From Patiria miniata (Eukaryota > Echinodermata > Asteroidea > Valvatida > Asterinidae): 64,000 bases of DNA. The notes under the pieces are model-generated. The model saw only the letters and a list, made by a program, of their open reading frames with translations. It was not told the origin of the DNA and did no database searches. Below, piece by piece: positions 49,645 to 60,631 of this stretch. Position 1 is the first letter of the stretch; each line of letters begins with the position of its first letter. The stretch lies in assembly GCF_015706575.1 (NCBI RefSeq), contig NW_024037072.1, positions 14,633,162 to 14,697,161 on the forward strand, written 5' to 3'. Position numbers and translations under genes: made by a program.

Positions 49645-49848
49645 GGGCTGAGAAATCAGATTACAGGTCGAGTGTTCATTAATTGTATAAATATCTGTGG
49701 GTGACATCTACAGATGACATCTGTGGAAGACTCATTGCGTGTGACATCTGTGGATGACGTTTGCAGATGATTCTTGTGAGTTACATACATCCGTGGTTGA
49801 CACTTGTGAGTTACATTTGTGGTTGGCATTTGCGGGTTACCAATTAAA
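49645..49848 (+). repeat. 5' LTR (recognisable part)
   Basis: GGGCTGAGAAAT, AGGTCGAG, TGTTCATTAA, ATATCTGTGGGTGACATCT, then degenerate ~20 bp units of GTGGATGACATTTGCAGATG type, ending GCGGGTTACCAATTAAA. All occur in the same order in 54012-54330. The outer U3 boundary is unclear because the copies diverge upstream of 49645; ACAGAATTA may extend the match slightly. Confidence 0.75.
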
Positions 49849-50337
49849 TTGTAGTTGATTGTGTTGAATCTGTGTGGAAGTGAGAGCTTGCGCAGCGCAG
49901 ATCCGTAAGGGTCCACACGAGGACACTGTTAAGAATGAACAGTGTAGTCGGCAGGACAGAAGAGAGAACTGCCCTGCGGAGTTAAGGGGAGAGATTTGCT
50001 GTAGTGCCTAGTGAGCCCGAGGTGCCAGAGTCACCCAGTGGACAGTGGCCGAGTTTGCAGACCCTGTGAGTATAGGGTGAGTGTATATAATAACCAGTTG
50101 TTTGCAAGAGTGCGACAACATGAGTAAGCAAAATCCTCCTACCGGGTAGCGTGGAGGTAGAGCTGCAGAGGCTTACATTCGAAGCCCAGTTGCTACAGTG
50201 GGAAAGGGATTTTATGGCAAAGAAGCTACGGTAGTCCGTAGAGGCTGCCATGAAAGATCAGAATACCTTTAAAGAAGGAAGTGGAGACTCACCGGAAAAA
50301 GGTAGTCATGTAAGTCGTCAAGTGGACTCAGAGGTTA

Positions 50338-50575
50338 AATATTATTATTCATGGTTTATTAAAATTCAACTTGGTTGTCAAAGGCAAAATTGCATTGAAT
50401 TCACAATGAGTGATAAAAGTTAACAATAAAAAGTTAAGCTTCATTAAAAAAGATTAAAATAGAATAAACATGGACAGAATCATTGCACAATTTCAAAAAT
50501 ATTACACACGTACACAAGAATTAAAAAGGTTGCCAACGACAAAACAAAAACAAAACATGCAATGTTTTGGGTTAT
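50338..50575 (-). mobile_element. Possible antisense non-LTR element 3' end inserted in the LTR element
   Basis: TAAATATTATTATTCATGGTTTATT, on the opposite strand AATAAACCATGAATAATAAT, looks like the 3' tail of a non-LTR retrotransposon. The A/T-rich segment (CAAAGGCAAAATTGCATTG, GTTAACAATAAAAAGTTAAGC) differs in base composition from the G-rich gag leader on both sides. The assignment rests on the tail alone. Confidence 0.3.
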
Positions 50576-50993
50576 GTGTCCCATTGGGGATGAGTAGTAA
50601 AGTGGTGGCCGAAGGGTAGCCGGAATTACGTCCCAAAGCTGGGAAAAGAGTAGAACTTGGGGGAAGTACTCCTCTAGCAGTGACTGGGTAAGAACCAGTC
50701 CGGCCAAGGAACAGCCCAATGCTATAGAGGAGACCAAGTCGTTTCTTTCAGGCTCTGGTGAGGTGGAACAGGGGGCAAAGAGAAGTAGCCCGTTCTGTGA
50801 GAGTAGCGATAATATGACTCCGAAAGTATTGCACAGTGAGTTGTTAAGTTTTGCAACCCGCCAAGCCGAGGTGGGAGGTGATGCTTTAGTTTCAAAGCGA
50901 GAGACTGCATCAGTAGGCCCTTGGCCACTGAAAAGAGAGTCAAGAATTATTACAGAGGACAAAATAGTGGGGTGACTGAATCGTCAACCACAC

Positions 50994-51735
50994 ATGATCC
51001 CGGACAGATATAGTGGAAAGGTGCTCTGGAAGGAGTACCACCAACACTTTGAGAAGTGCCGGAAGATTAATCAGTGGGATGAAGAGCATGCTGTAAGCTA
51101 CTTAGTGGTGACCTTGCAGGGAAATGCCCTCTGAGAAATAGGGGATGTGTCCCATGAAAAGAAACGGCCGTACCTTGAACTGATAAAGAAACTGGAGAGG
51201 AGGTTTGGCTCAGGTAAGAAGAGTGAGAATTTTCACATAGAATTGAGGCACTGTCGGCAAAATCCGAAGTAAATCCTATAAGCGTTGGCGCAAGCCGTTT
51301 AAGAGTTAGTGGTCAAAGACATTCAGGGAGAGTCCCGCGATCTCTTGGCAAAGAATTGCTTCCTAGATGTGGTGGATAGCCGTTCCATCTGGGAAGGGAT
51401 AAATCGGACCTGTCCGAAGAACTTGAACGAGTCACTGCGGGCAGCTTAGAGACATAAAACTTTGAGAGATTAGAGCAGCAAAGGCTACTTGATGCTTAGC
51501 CAACAAAGATAGCAAGGGCACTAGATACAGGTGTGGAACAGAGGTTAAGTAAGATCTATAGACAGAGCTTTTGCAACATAACTGGGCTATCAGCACAGCT
51601 GTCAAAACAAGTCCAAATCCAGGGTGTCAAAGAGGAGGGAAAGTTGCTAAGAAGAGGGAAAAGTCCCCAGGGGTGGAGAGTGGTAGCATAAGGTGCTATA
51701 ATTGCCAGGAGAAGGGGCATTTCACCAGAGAGTGC
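50994..51735 (+). pseudogene. gag remnant with CCHC zinc knuckle
   Basis: The frame from 50994 begins MIPDRYSGKVLWKEYHQHFE and continues with a capsid-like stretch (WDEEHAVSYLVVTLQG), typical of the retrotransposon gag family. TGA at 51132 and later stops break it. The nucleocapsid motif CYNCQEKGHFTREC (51694-51735) is a perfect CX2CX4HX4C knuckle. Gag forms the particle that packages the element's RNA; here it cannot be made in full. Confidence 0.85.
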
Positions 51736-51957
51736 AAAAAAAACTGAAAGGCTTTCATTCACGGAAATGGTGGTTAGCCGACCGGTGGACCTAGAGTCAG
51801 GCTTGAGACTGGAGAGGGTCCAAAAGACAACACTTTGAGTCAGGAAAAGTTTAAGAAAGTGGGAGGACAACAGAGCAAAGGCATAGAGAAGGACTTCGCC
51901 ATGCTCAAGTACCTGTCTCCAGTCAGGTTTATTTGTGGACGATACAATAAAGGATAC

Positions 51958-52315
51958 CAAGTGTTGGCTCTTAATTGATACCGGGTCCACACATACACAA
52001 CACTTCAGTCTATTACATGATGCCCATAGAGAAGTGGCCCGTTTTACAGATGTATCAAGTGCAGGTGCGACAGGCGCGACAGGTGCATGGTAGTCCACTA
52101 GTAGTGTTGGGCCATGCGTGGGTCAAGGTGCAGATTGGCAGACCAACACATCCGGTTAAAGCGATCTATACTGAGATGAAGGAACTGGGAAATATTAGGG
52201 ATGGATTTCCTATTATCATCAGGGGTGATTTGGATTTCAAGACGAGAGAATGGAAGTTTAAGGGTGAAAGAATCCAGTGCACCAGTAGTGCTGGGGAACC
52301 ATTTGTTGGATGAGG
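51958..52315 (+). pseudogene. Retropepsin-like aspartic protease remnant
   Basis: WLLIDTGSTHT (Asp codon at 51977) is the D-T/S-G active-site motif. Then, in another frame (52080-52265), VLGHAWVKVQIGRP and GFPIIIRGDLDFKTREWKF match the later strands of the fold, where the expected ILG-D-FL motif is altered. At least one frameshift separates the two halves. The protease would release gag and pol products in an intact element. Confidence 0.7.
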
Positions 52316-52324
52316 CTGCCGAGA

Positions 52325-53340
52325 GGAAGCAACAGACATACTGGGCAAGTTAGGACCAGTTTGCAGTCTGTGATGGGCTGCTGTACAAAAGATGGGAGTT
52401 GGACGATGGGAAAACCCTCAGATGGCTCCTGGTAATCCCCAAGAACTTTAGGAAAGAGATTCTGACTGAGCTGCATGGTGGACAGCTCAGCGGTCATCTG
52501 AGTGTCCGTAAAAACTGGCCAAAGTGAAGTAAATGTACTACTGGTCAATCGTGTCCGCTGAAAGTCGCCTCCAAAGAAGGAGGTTGTGCTTTTGCAGCAC
52601 TATCAGGTTGGGGTTCCATTAGAAAGAGTGGATGGAAGCCTACCCACTTCCTGATGCCACAGTGTGTGTCCGTTTGGGGCACCACAGGAACTCCACTCAG
52701 ACCAGGGTACTAATTTTGAGGTGAAGGTATTCGGTGTGATGTACCAAATTATCAGGATCACCAAAACCAATACAACCGCCTACAATCCCAAATCGGATGG
52801 GATGGTAAAGAGATTCAAAAAGACGTTGACCAAAATAGTAGTGATGATGATCAATCCCGAGAGAGGTCAGAAAGATTGGGATGAGTTCCTCCCTTATGTG
52901 ACGTTTGCATTAGTTGCACACCGCACGACTCTACACCCAATATGATGATGATGGGGAGAGAGGTTTGTTTACCTGTCGACTTGCATGGTGACTGGGTATG
53001 TTGCAAACCAAGATAACAGAGATACAGGCTACGCAGAGAGGTTGAGATATAACCTGCAGAGAGCTAACGATTGGGCTAGAAAATGCCTGGGTAAAAGTTC
53101 CCGCAGACAAAAGAGAAACTATGATAAGAAGGGCGAAAGACAAAGGCCTATAAAAGAGTAGGTCAGCTTGTGTGGTTGCACGACCCAGCTAAAAAAAAGA
53201 AGCGTCCCCCAAGTAACTACTCAGAAGGGAGGAACTGTGGCTGATCATCATCAAGTTGTCTGATGTGACATTCTGCATTAGGCGTTGGAATGGAGGAAAA
53301 CCAAAGGTGGTCTACGTTGACCGATTAAAGATTTGAGGGA
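52325..53340 (+). pseudogene. Integrase remnant lacking key catalytic residues
   Basis: DGLLYKRW (52372) and ELHGGQLSGHLSV (His at 52474 and 52495, HX6H) are the zinc-binding domain start; its Cys half is garbled. Catalytic core: AYPLPDA near 52636, then FGAPQELHSDQGTNFE (Asp 52700-52702) and TTAYNPKSDGMVKRFKK. The spacing from that Asp is exactly D-35 residues, but the expected Glu is Lys (AAG 52808-52810). The region of the first Asp seems removed by a small deletion near 52625. KLSDVTFCIRR and GGKPKVVYVDRLK (to about 53330) are the C-terminal domain. Not functional. Confidence 0.85.
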
Positions 53341-54011
53341 AAAGAGTCCTGAACCTTTAGGACACGGTCTTGAAGACAGGGTCTTGAAGACAGGGTCAGA
53401 ATTGACAATGAGGAAATGCCTGAGACTGACCCACCAAGATGTGGAGGTCAAGTACAAGACGCAGAAATCCCCAAAGCAAAAACCAGAGTCAGCAGAGTTG
53501 GAAACAGAAAGAGTGGCTATTGAAACAGAAAACCAACGCTCCAGAGACGTCAGCATCATCATGCCGGAGCTGGTGGAGGGTCCCTGTGTGCCGCAGCAAG
53601 TCCCCCACCCACCAACGTTAAGCACCGTGAAATGGTGAAATTATTCACATTTACGGACATCACCGTGGGTGACCAGATCATCAGATCATGAGCTCCCCCA
53701 GGTTTAGGTCTGTTTTTAAGTATAGCTTTCACAGTCAAGCAGTCAAGGGTTACCAGTTTTGTGTTTTTAAGTAAAGGTTCAGATTTAAGTTATGTTTAAA
53801 GAGTGTCAAAAGAAAAGTAGCTCATGAAAGAAACTGATTTGATAATCATTGGACTTCCATTTCAATTATTCATGTAAAACAAAGTTTAATAACTGTTAAT
53901 TGCTGCTTGAATTTCTGTAAATATTTTGATCAAACCAAATATTGTGTATGAATAAATCATTTAACAGAATTAGGCCCCTATATCTTTAATCATTCTTTTA
54001 TTTTGTAAATT

Positions 54012-54330
54012 GGGCTGAGAAATAGGATATAGGTCGAGCATTCGCATAGGTAGAAAAGGTACCTCAGAACAGGGTTCAGACAGGCGGTGAAAATAAAGCT
54101 GTAACTCGTATACCCTCCAGTCCAATTTCCAGTGAGTTTCTTATAATAAGTGTTCATTAACTGTCCATATCTGTGGGTGACATCTTTGGATGACATTCGC
54201 AGATGACATTTGTGGATGACAAATTGTGGATGACATCTGTGGATTAAGTTTGCAGATGATACTTGTGGGTATCAGTGGTTGACAATTGTGGGTTACATCT
54301 GTGGCTGACGTTTGCGGGTAACCAATTAAA
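54012..54330 (+). repeat. 3' LTR (recognisable part)
   Basis: Homologous to 49645-49848 but with about 105 extra bases between AGGTCGAG and TGTTCATTAA, including TACCTCAGAACAGGGTTCAG and AATAAAG. It contains the same degenerate ATCTGTGGATGACATTTGC minirepeats and ends GCGGGTAACCAATTAAA. Confidence 0.75.
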
Positions 54331-55079
54331 CCAATTTCTAATCTTAGTCTGAATAAATATTTACTTAAGAGCCAATAGAAGTCCTGTAAGTTGTAGAAGT
54401 GATTAACGAGAGAGTGAATAAAACAAGTAATATATTGATTGTTCCAGCACAGAAATAAATTGTCCTTTGTCCATTAATCGTTTCCTTATTACTCCATGAA
54501 TCCAAAAGGTTTGCAATCAACTACAAATTGGAGGCAAATTGCTCCCAAAACGAATCCATGTTTCTCGGGCCCTACACTGCTCTGACGATCTCCGCAGTTC
54601 CCACTGGTATAACAGGGAATCAAGGCGATTTCCGACACAGTACCCTGGAGCGGCTTAACAACTACAGTCTGCGAATGGTTTTCAAACTTTACTTTACAGT
54701 GACGAATCTTTGTCTGGCCTGCACGTACACTCGTTGTGATTTCGTATTCAGGAGACGGGACTCGGACCTTTTGCAATTTTCTGCCTTATTTCCCCTTGAA
54801 AAAATCCTCCAGAGCTACGAATCAGTAAAAGAAGATGATTTATTCTGCAATTAAAAGCAGGATTCGATTTTTAACAATAAACAGAGAAAACTTGTGAGAG
54901 AATGAAAATATTTGTTAACCCTCCTATGGAAACATGCATTGTCAGCCTGGTTGGTACTTGGGTCAATATTGGTCAAGACTCCCATTGGTTTGTACACAGT
55001 ATGCCAGGAGGTGAGATACAAACATTTTGACCATTGGTGACCTCTTAAATAGTAGAAGGTTAATTAATGAGTACTGCGA

Positions 55080-55150
55080 GTGCGTTTCAAACTCATGACC
55101 AGTCATGACACCGCGCTTATCAGTCTAACGCAGGAAGCTATCGAGCCACG
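55080..55150 (-). mobile_element. Possible decayed tRNA-derived SINE head
   Basis: On the - strand, GTGGCTCGATAGCTTCCTGCG then TTAGACTGATAAGCGCGG then GGTCATGAGTTTGAAACGC looks like a worn tRNA head: A-box-like start, anticodon-like arm and B-box-like GAGTTTGAAACG. The match to the B-box consensus is poor. Confidence 0.3.
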
Positions 55151-56648
55151 AGTTCGCTCGAGTTGGTATGGTAATTAATGCATTGTGTTTGTAATTCTTG
55201 GGGATGGAAGACGTCATTCGATGAAAAAATCTATTCATTTGCACACCACTTTTCATCAGTTGCTATGTATGCATTACCATGCAGGACTCCAGACTCAAGA
55301 ACTATAGAGTTTCAAGAACATAGGGGAAATAGTTCTATACCTGGACATTACATGACACCCTGTGCACAAATGGTCTGAAAAATTCCAATATCTCTCCTGC
55401 TGAATTTGACTTTTTAGGACATGTTATCGCTTTCTTAGAGATGTTCAAATCACAGCGGGGCAGGCACTGTTATCAAATTACCCCATAATTTTCCTCATAC
55501 ATGAAAACACTGGCAATCACTACATTATTAGGAAATTAGTTTTCCTGCTTCTAAGCATGCCAAGGGCAAGGTTCAAAATTTTATCAATCCAAAATGAAAA
55601 AGGTCCTACTGGCTACTTTTTTAAACAGCTTCTAATAAGGTAGAGGGCTCCTGAGCAACTCTTTCATTCACCGCATAATGGTGATCAAGGAATTGGCACC
55701 GTGCCATGTACCGTGAAGTTAGAACGTGCAAGGCACGCTGAATTGCACGGCACTGACCAAACAACACAACAGACCAAAAGCCGCGTAGGAACATCGTAAT
55801 TTCTACCCCATCGGCCACCTCCAACCAAGATTAACTGTTTAAATTAATTAAAAATTACCACACGGCCATTATTTTGAGAGAAGTCTGCTTTATCATGTAA
55901 ATTAAAAAGGTCAGTTTTGAGTAATAAAAACACCCTTGACTCTAATTTGATCTCAAACTAAACAGAGGCCCTACAGTCTACACTACAAATCACCCACAAT
56001 AATGCTGGACCGAGCCGAGTTGACAACTGAACCGAGCTGGCTCGCGCGCAACTGCTGTGGGACCGAGTTGACACCCACGTACATTTCATCAAGCCAGGCA
56101 CAACGCCGCACGGTCAACAACGCGTGGGTTGGTTGGTACCTCCATGTCAACGGCCCTAAAATCCTTCTTTGTACTATAAAATAGGGTCTAAAAATATTTT
56201 TGTTACTTTTAAACAAGTGCCAATATTATGCATCAATCACAATATTATATTTAACAAAATTAGCGTTTGCAAACCTGCATTTTATACGTGGAAAATACTT
56301 ACCATGAACATCCGAACGAGGAAGTACACGGGAAAAATACACACAAAGAAAGATGGCATCGCATCATATGCATTAGCTAGTGCGCATGCATTAACGCATG
56401 CAAAGCGTAGTGAGCAAATATAAAACACTAAGCCCGCGTGATTTACCACAGTCATATATTGTTAAATTTTAATGTGGAAATGAGAAGTAATGCGTATCAC
56501 ATGAAAAAGATATCGTACAATTTACATTTAAAAAATGTTACGAATATTTTGCCTAGTTTGTTTTTAAACTGAAATTAATACTTCGATTTTATTTTCGACT
56601 TTTAAATTTAATCCAAAAATTATGTGAGACTATGGTAAAATCTCATTC

Positions 56649-56660
56649 AACATGGCTGCC
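56649..56660 (+). promoter_or_regulatory. YY1-like motif, possible DET1 promoter region
   Basis: AACATGGCTGCC matches the AANATGGCNGCC motif found near transcription starts of housekeeping genes. It lies 1.3 kb before the DET1 coding exon on the same strand. No TATA box was seen nearby. This is a weak pointer to where the non-coding first exon could lie. Confidence 0.25.
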
Positions 56661-57250
56661 TCCACAAAGTATTTTTCTGTCCATACTGTAGTGACAGTGA
56701 CACGTTAAGTCACGAAGAGGTCAATATTTTCAGGTTGGCACGTGAGAAAGTGTAAGAAACTTTTGGATTTCTCTGGATTGTTTATTGCTTTCCTCTATTT
56801 CTGTCTTTGGAAACTCAGATGCACGACTTGAGTTGAGTGCGAGTTGTTCTGGGGAATGAGTTGACTTTAATTGGGTACGAGTTGACCTTGTACGACTACG
56901 AGTTGACAAAATGTTGACCTGGGTATGGGTACGATCAATTGAGTTAGACTTGCGATTGAGTTAGACTCGAACACTCTGAGGCTTACATCACATGATAATT
57001 TGGCTGGTTTTAATACTTGGATGGAACGGTAAACGAAGCAATTATGCGCCCATCAATTGAAAATGATACAAAAACATACGGTGCCACACAGCTCTGCGTG
57101 TGTACATTAATCCCCATACTGTATCGCAAATTAATTGCCACATTGCCACTAAGAGTGGATTTTTTAAACATTCAATTTAGAATACTTAAAGCTTTAGCAC
57201 TTGATAGAATTAAGTGGGCATCTTTGCAGCAACTACCGTATAGTCGTGTT

Positions 57251-57854
57251 CCCTAACGTGGCGCACTTCAAAGCTTACCCAACTTTCCTCGTGTAGTGTT
57301 GCCAAACCTCTTTGTTGACAAACCTCAAATTCATGCAGTGAAATACTGGTACTTTAACCTTTTTAATGCTTGCTATTTAACCTCTGTGAACAATTTCGGT
57401 TTCATAAAATTTAATCCGAAATGCAAAAACGGTCGCGTCCGGAAATTGGGCACAAATTGGCGGAGTGTTCCCTAACGTGGCGCACTTGAATAAATCTCAG
57501 AAAATTCCAAATTAACATTTAAGAATTTCTGTAAACTTGATAAATTCTGATAAATAATTTTTATCTTTACTTACAAACCCAGCAAGATGTTTGTCAGAAA
57601 ATTATTTTCTTATTTTTCGGGGCATTTTCAAAGGGTTCACTTTGCACTTGAAAATAAAATCAGAAAATCACGCCAAAATAATTTTTTATTTTAACTTTGT
57701 AACGGGTAAATAAACTCGCGATTTATGAACGGGAGTGTTTAGAACTTGATGAAATTTCACTTTCTGTGAAATTTCAGTTAAAACTTTTGCTCTAGCTAGG
57801 GGCTACAGGCGAAAAATAAAAGTGCGCCACGTTAGGGGCCGCGCCACGTTAGGG
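57251..57854. repeat. Four copies of CCCTAACGTGGCGC in inverted arrangement
   Basis: CCCTAACGTGGCGCACTT occurs at 57251-57268 and 57470-57487 on the + strand. Its reverse complement occurs at 57820-57837, and a 14 bp core again at 57841-57854. The interval between is AT-rich. The arrangement suggests a small insertion element with short inverted, duplicated ends, ending about 100 bp before the DET1 coding exon. Confidence 0.75.
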
Positions 57855-57903
57855 TACATCAACAATACATACTAAAGTTGTTGTTTTTTCTGGTTTTACT
57901 CAG

Positions 57904-57955
57904 GATCAACAGATTTTCTGTGTTTCAAGCCATGTCTTCGTAACAACTATGAGGT
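57904..57955 (+). promoter_or_regulatory. DET1: 5' UTR part of DET1 exon, with splice acceptor
   Basis: A long pyrimidine tract (TTGTTTTTTCTGGTTTTACTCAG) ends in AG at 57902-57903, so this exon probably begins at 57904 and a non-coding first exon lies further upstream. The only other nearby ATG, at 57949, is in another frame and overlaps the TGA that closes the DET1 frame upstream of its own ATG. The first exon itself was not identified with certainty. Confidence 0.6.
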
Positions 57956-60235
57956 ATGACAACTCCAAAAGAAATCTCACAAAATGGGTTAATAAATAGT
58001 AACAACTGCAGTGGCCTTACAGGGAAGACTGATAAACAGAGTGTAAATCTGCCAGAAGAGGATTTTATCCGCCCTCGGAAGATTCCTCACCAGAACATAG
58101 TGTACCGACTTTTCCACCGGCAAACCCATCGTTGTAAACCAGGCACTCAATTCCATGTCGCCAGGTCCTTTCACCAAAACGTGTTTCCCGGGTTCACTGT
58201 TGTGAATGTTGAGAAACCGCCCTGCTTCCTACGGAAGTTCTCTCCAGACGGGAAGTACTTCATTGCCTTTTCTGCTGACCAGACATCTCTAGAGATTTAC
58301 AGATTCCAGGGGCCGGCTGCCGCGTGTGATCTATTGCAGAGGATAAGCAAGAAGGCTCCTGTGGACGTTGTGGAAGCGCAAGGCATTCGCGGTCAGCTCT
58401 TCCAGAGGTTTTTCGCATTGCAGCATGTCGTCAGTGTTGCCCCCAATGGGGAGCACCTCAATCGAGAGTGCAGCCTGTTCACAGATGATGGACGCTACGT
58501 CATCGTGGGATCTGCATCCTATGTCCCTGAAGAGCCGTACCCTCATTTCTACGACGTCTACCGGAACAATGAATCTGTGTCTCCGAATCCACGTTCCCCA
58601 CTGGAGGACTATTCCTTGCACCTGGTTGACCTGCAGCTAGGAGTTCTTTGTGACTCCCGGACCTTCAAGTGTGACAAGGTCTTTCTGTCCCACAATCAGG
58701 GCTTGTACCTCTACAAGAACATACTTGCAGTCCTGTCTGTCCAACAGCAAACTATTCACATCTTCCAGGTCACCCCAGATGGCAATTTTATTGATGTACG
58801 GACTATTGGTCAATTCTGCTATGAGGATGATGGCCTTGTGCTGTTGGCAAGTCAGGAAGGTGGCCTTCTCCCGCCCCACCCTTCCCTGGCTCGACCCTAC
58901 CGGGATACCTCAATTAACTCCTTGAAGCATCGTCTCCTTGTGTATCTGTGGAGGCAAGCCAACCACCAAGGCACCCCAGGAGCCATGCGCCGCTTCTTCC
59001 AATACTTTGACTACTTCCGCTGGCTGCGCATGTGGAAGATCCAACTCCTGGATGAGAACCATCTGCTGATCAAGTATGCCAGCGAAGACGTTGTGACACT
59101 CAGGACTCAGGACCCCAACTCACAGCCTTCCTTCTTTGTTGTCTACAACATGCTGACCACTGAGGTGGTAGCAGTCTTTGAGAACACATCAGAGGAGCTC
59201 CTGGAGCTCTTTGAGAATTTTTGTGATCTTTTCCGCAATGCCACCCTGCACGCTCATGCCCAGTTTACATGTTCTGCGTCCAGCAACATCTACGCCAGGC
59301 AGATCCAGAGGAGGTTTAAGCACACCATCATCAACGCGAGGTACGGTGGACACACAGAGGCTGTCAAGAGGCTTCTAGCCCAGCTCCCAATAAGCTCGCA
59401 GTCATACAGTAGCAGCCCTTACTTGGACCTCTCACTGTTCAGCTATGATGATAAGTGGGTGTCAGTTATGGAAAGACCTAAGGCATGTGGAGATCACCCA
59501 ATCAGGTAGGCTTTAGGTCTGCTCCGAATGTTTCAATAAACACCCATCGAAATGCTCTAGTGCAACCTGAAGCATGTAAAGGCTTATCTACATGTATTAT
59601 TCAATAAGATTTCCAGTTTGGCAGACTGGCTCATCCTTTTGTTGTGTTGGAGTGTTTGAGATTTGTTGGAAAACTTCATCTGTACCTCAGTACTTAGGGA
59701 GAACAGTGCTTAAAGCACCTCTCTTTTATTATCATATACTTGACACAGCCATCTTGACTGAAGATACTTGGACATTGGACTGAGCAGCAAAGTCACAAAG
59801 TGAATTGAGCATAGACTACATGGTATATGTTGAGGACATGCAGTCTTGACGACTTGGTCCAAAAGGCTACACTCAATTGGACTCAACAACATGCTCCTAG
59901 TACAAATCCACATAGACTGTATAATCCACTCTAGTTTAGTGTTCCAAAATAATCTTCCAGGACCCTTATCCATGCCTATACAAGCATGATTATTTTATAA
60001 GTCCTGACGTTTGTTTATTCGGCTCTTGTTTTCTTTACAAAGGTTCTATTCTCGAGACTCTGGCATCTTGAAGTTCAAGATCCATGCAGGGATGCTCGGC
60101 CGACCGTCGCCACCCTCAGCCCGCCGCCTTGTTGCTTTCACCTTCCACCCATACGAGCCCTTTGCAATATCGGTCCAGCGCACCAACACGGAGTATGTGG
60201 TCAACTTTCACGTTAGACATCAGCCCATTGACTAG
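57956..60235 (+). CDS. DET1: DET1 homologue, CUL4-DDB1 ligase adaptor (two coding exons)
   Basis: Two exons, 57956-59505 and 60043-60235, give 580 residues. The junction is phase 2 and splits an Arg codon (AG|G); donor ATCAG|GTAGGC, acceptor TTCTTTACAAAG|GTTC. The product matches metazoan DET1 along nearly its whole length: [20 protein letters not shown] (residues 72-91), [20 protein letters not shown] (95-114), [15 protein letters not shown] (164-178), [10 protein letters not shown] (213-222), [14 protein letters not shown] (261-274), [19 protein letters not shown] near the exon end, then [20 protein letters not shown] in exon 2. Vertebrate DET1 is about 550 residues; the extra length is mainly a divergent N-terminal 36 residues. 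An in-frame TGA at 57950 lies just before the chosen ATG. Known of the family: DET1 binds DDB1 with DDA1 and recruits COP1 to CUL4 ligases, promoting degradation of targets such as c-Jun; its plant orthologue represses photomorphogenesis. The frame is intact with no disabling change, so it is probably functional. Confidence 0.97.
59506..60042 (+). other. DET1: DET1 intron (537 bp, phase 2)
   Basis: The intron runs from GTAGGC to TTTACAAAG. It splits an Arg codon and joins ...GDHPIR to FYSRDSG..., the order expected for DET1. No repeat or nested gene was seen in it. Confidence 0.95.
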
Positions 60236-60439
60236 ATTTGATTTGTACCACAGCCAAATGCTTGTCTGATCCTCAACCCTCCCAGATCCTATAAATCCGT
60301 CAGGAGGTTTAGAGGAATTTGCAAGACTGATAAACAAGGAACAGCCAAGTTACTCTTGCGTTACATGGGGTGTGATTCCCCTTGAAATATATATAAAGGT
60401 TATGAAAAAGTCATGCAGGTTTCCTACACGGCAATGTTG

Positions 60440-60630
60440 TAGTTCAGTCCAACACAAGTCCTTTGACAAGTCCCTTCACGAGTCCGTTCATAACTTCAGT
60501 CACAAAAAAAAATAAAAAATTCAGTCACAAAAGACACAAGTAACTAGATGAACAATGACAAAGGAATGCTTTTGTAACAGTTCACTTGAATGCTTTTGTA
60601 ACTAGTGACTTGACTTGAGACTGAAGGACT
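60440..60630. repeat. GACTTG-type dispersed repeat, split by a foldback element
   Basis: AACACAAGTCCTTTGACAAG, CACGAGTCCG, AATGACAAAGGAATGCTTTTG, GTGACTTGACTTGAGACTG. The family resumes at 61010-61065 (GAAGGACTTGTGATGGACTTG...), after the palindrome at 60632-60971, so the palindrome inserted into it. CTGAAGGACTT is present on both sides. Confidence 0.6.
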
Positions 60631-60631
60631 T

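Larger units (their letters stand above)
49645..54330 (+). mobile_element. Internally deleted Ty3/gypsy-type LTR retrotransposon
   Basis: Homologous flanking repeats (49645-49848 and 54012-54330) enclose remnants, in order, of a gag capsid-like region, a CCHC zinc knuckle, an aspartic protease and an integrase with zinc-binding, catalytic-core and C-terminal parts. That order is the Ty3/gypsy (Metaviridae) order, but reverse transcriptase and RNase H are missing between protease and integrase, where only a few tens of bases lie. Every coding part carries stops or frameshifts. It is dead; any mobility would need a helper. No target-site duplication was established. Confidence 0.85.
54331..57250. 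other. Intergenic stretch between LTR element and DET1
   Basis: No supported exon. Two facing frames at 54489-54854 are unrecognised. 55080-55150 is tRNA-like (separate entry). 55990-56110 and 56820-56970 are rich in GAGTTGAC units (ACGAGTTGAC, CGAGTTGAC), related in style to the GACTCG family. Confidence 0.5.

Noticed and set aside
50480..50962. 160-codon - strand frame inside the LTR element
   Set aside because: Antisense to the gag leader and crosses a composition change at about 50575; hydrophobic stretches are incidental.
54489..54854. Facing frames of 95 and 108 codons near the 3' LTR
   Set aside because: The - strand frame lacks an ATG start and has no recognised homologue; no supporting splice sites were decisive.
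55080..55150. Functional tRNA gene
   Set aside because: Acceptor and T-arm pairing are poor and the B box is degenerate; at best a worn SINE head.
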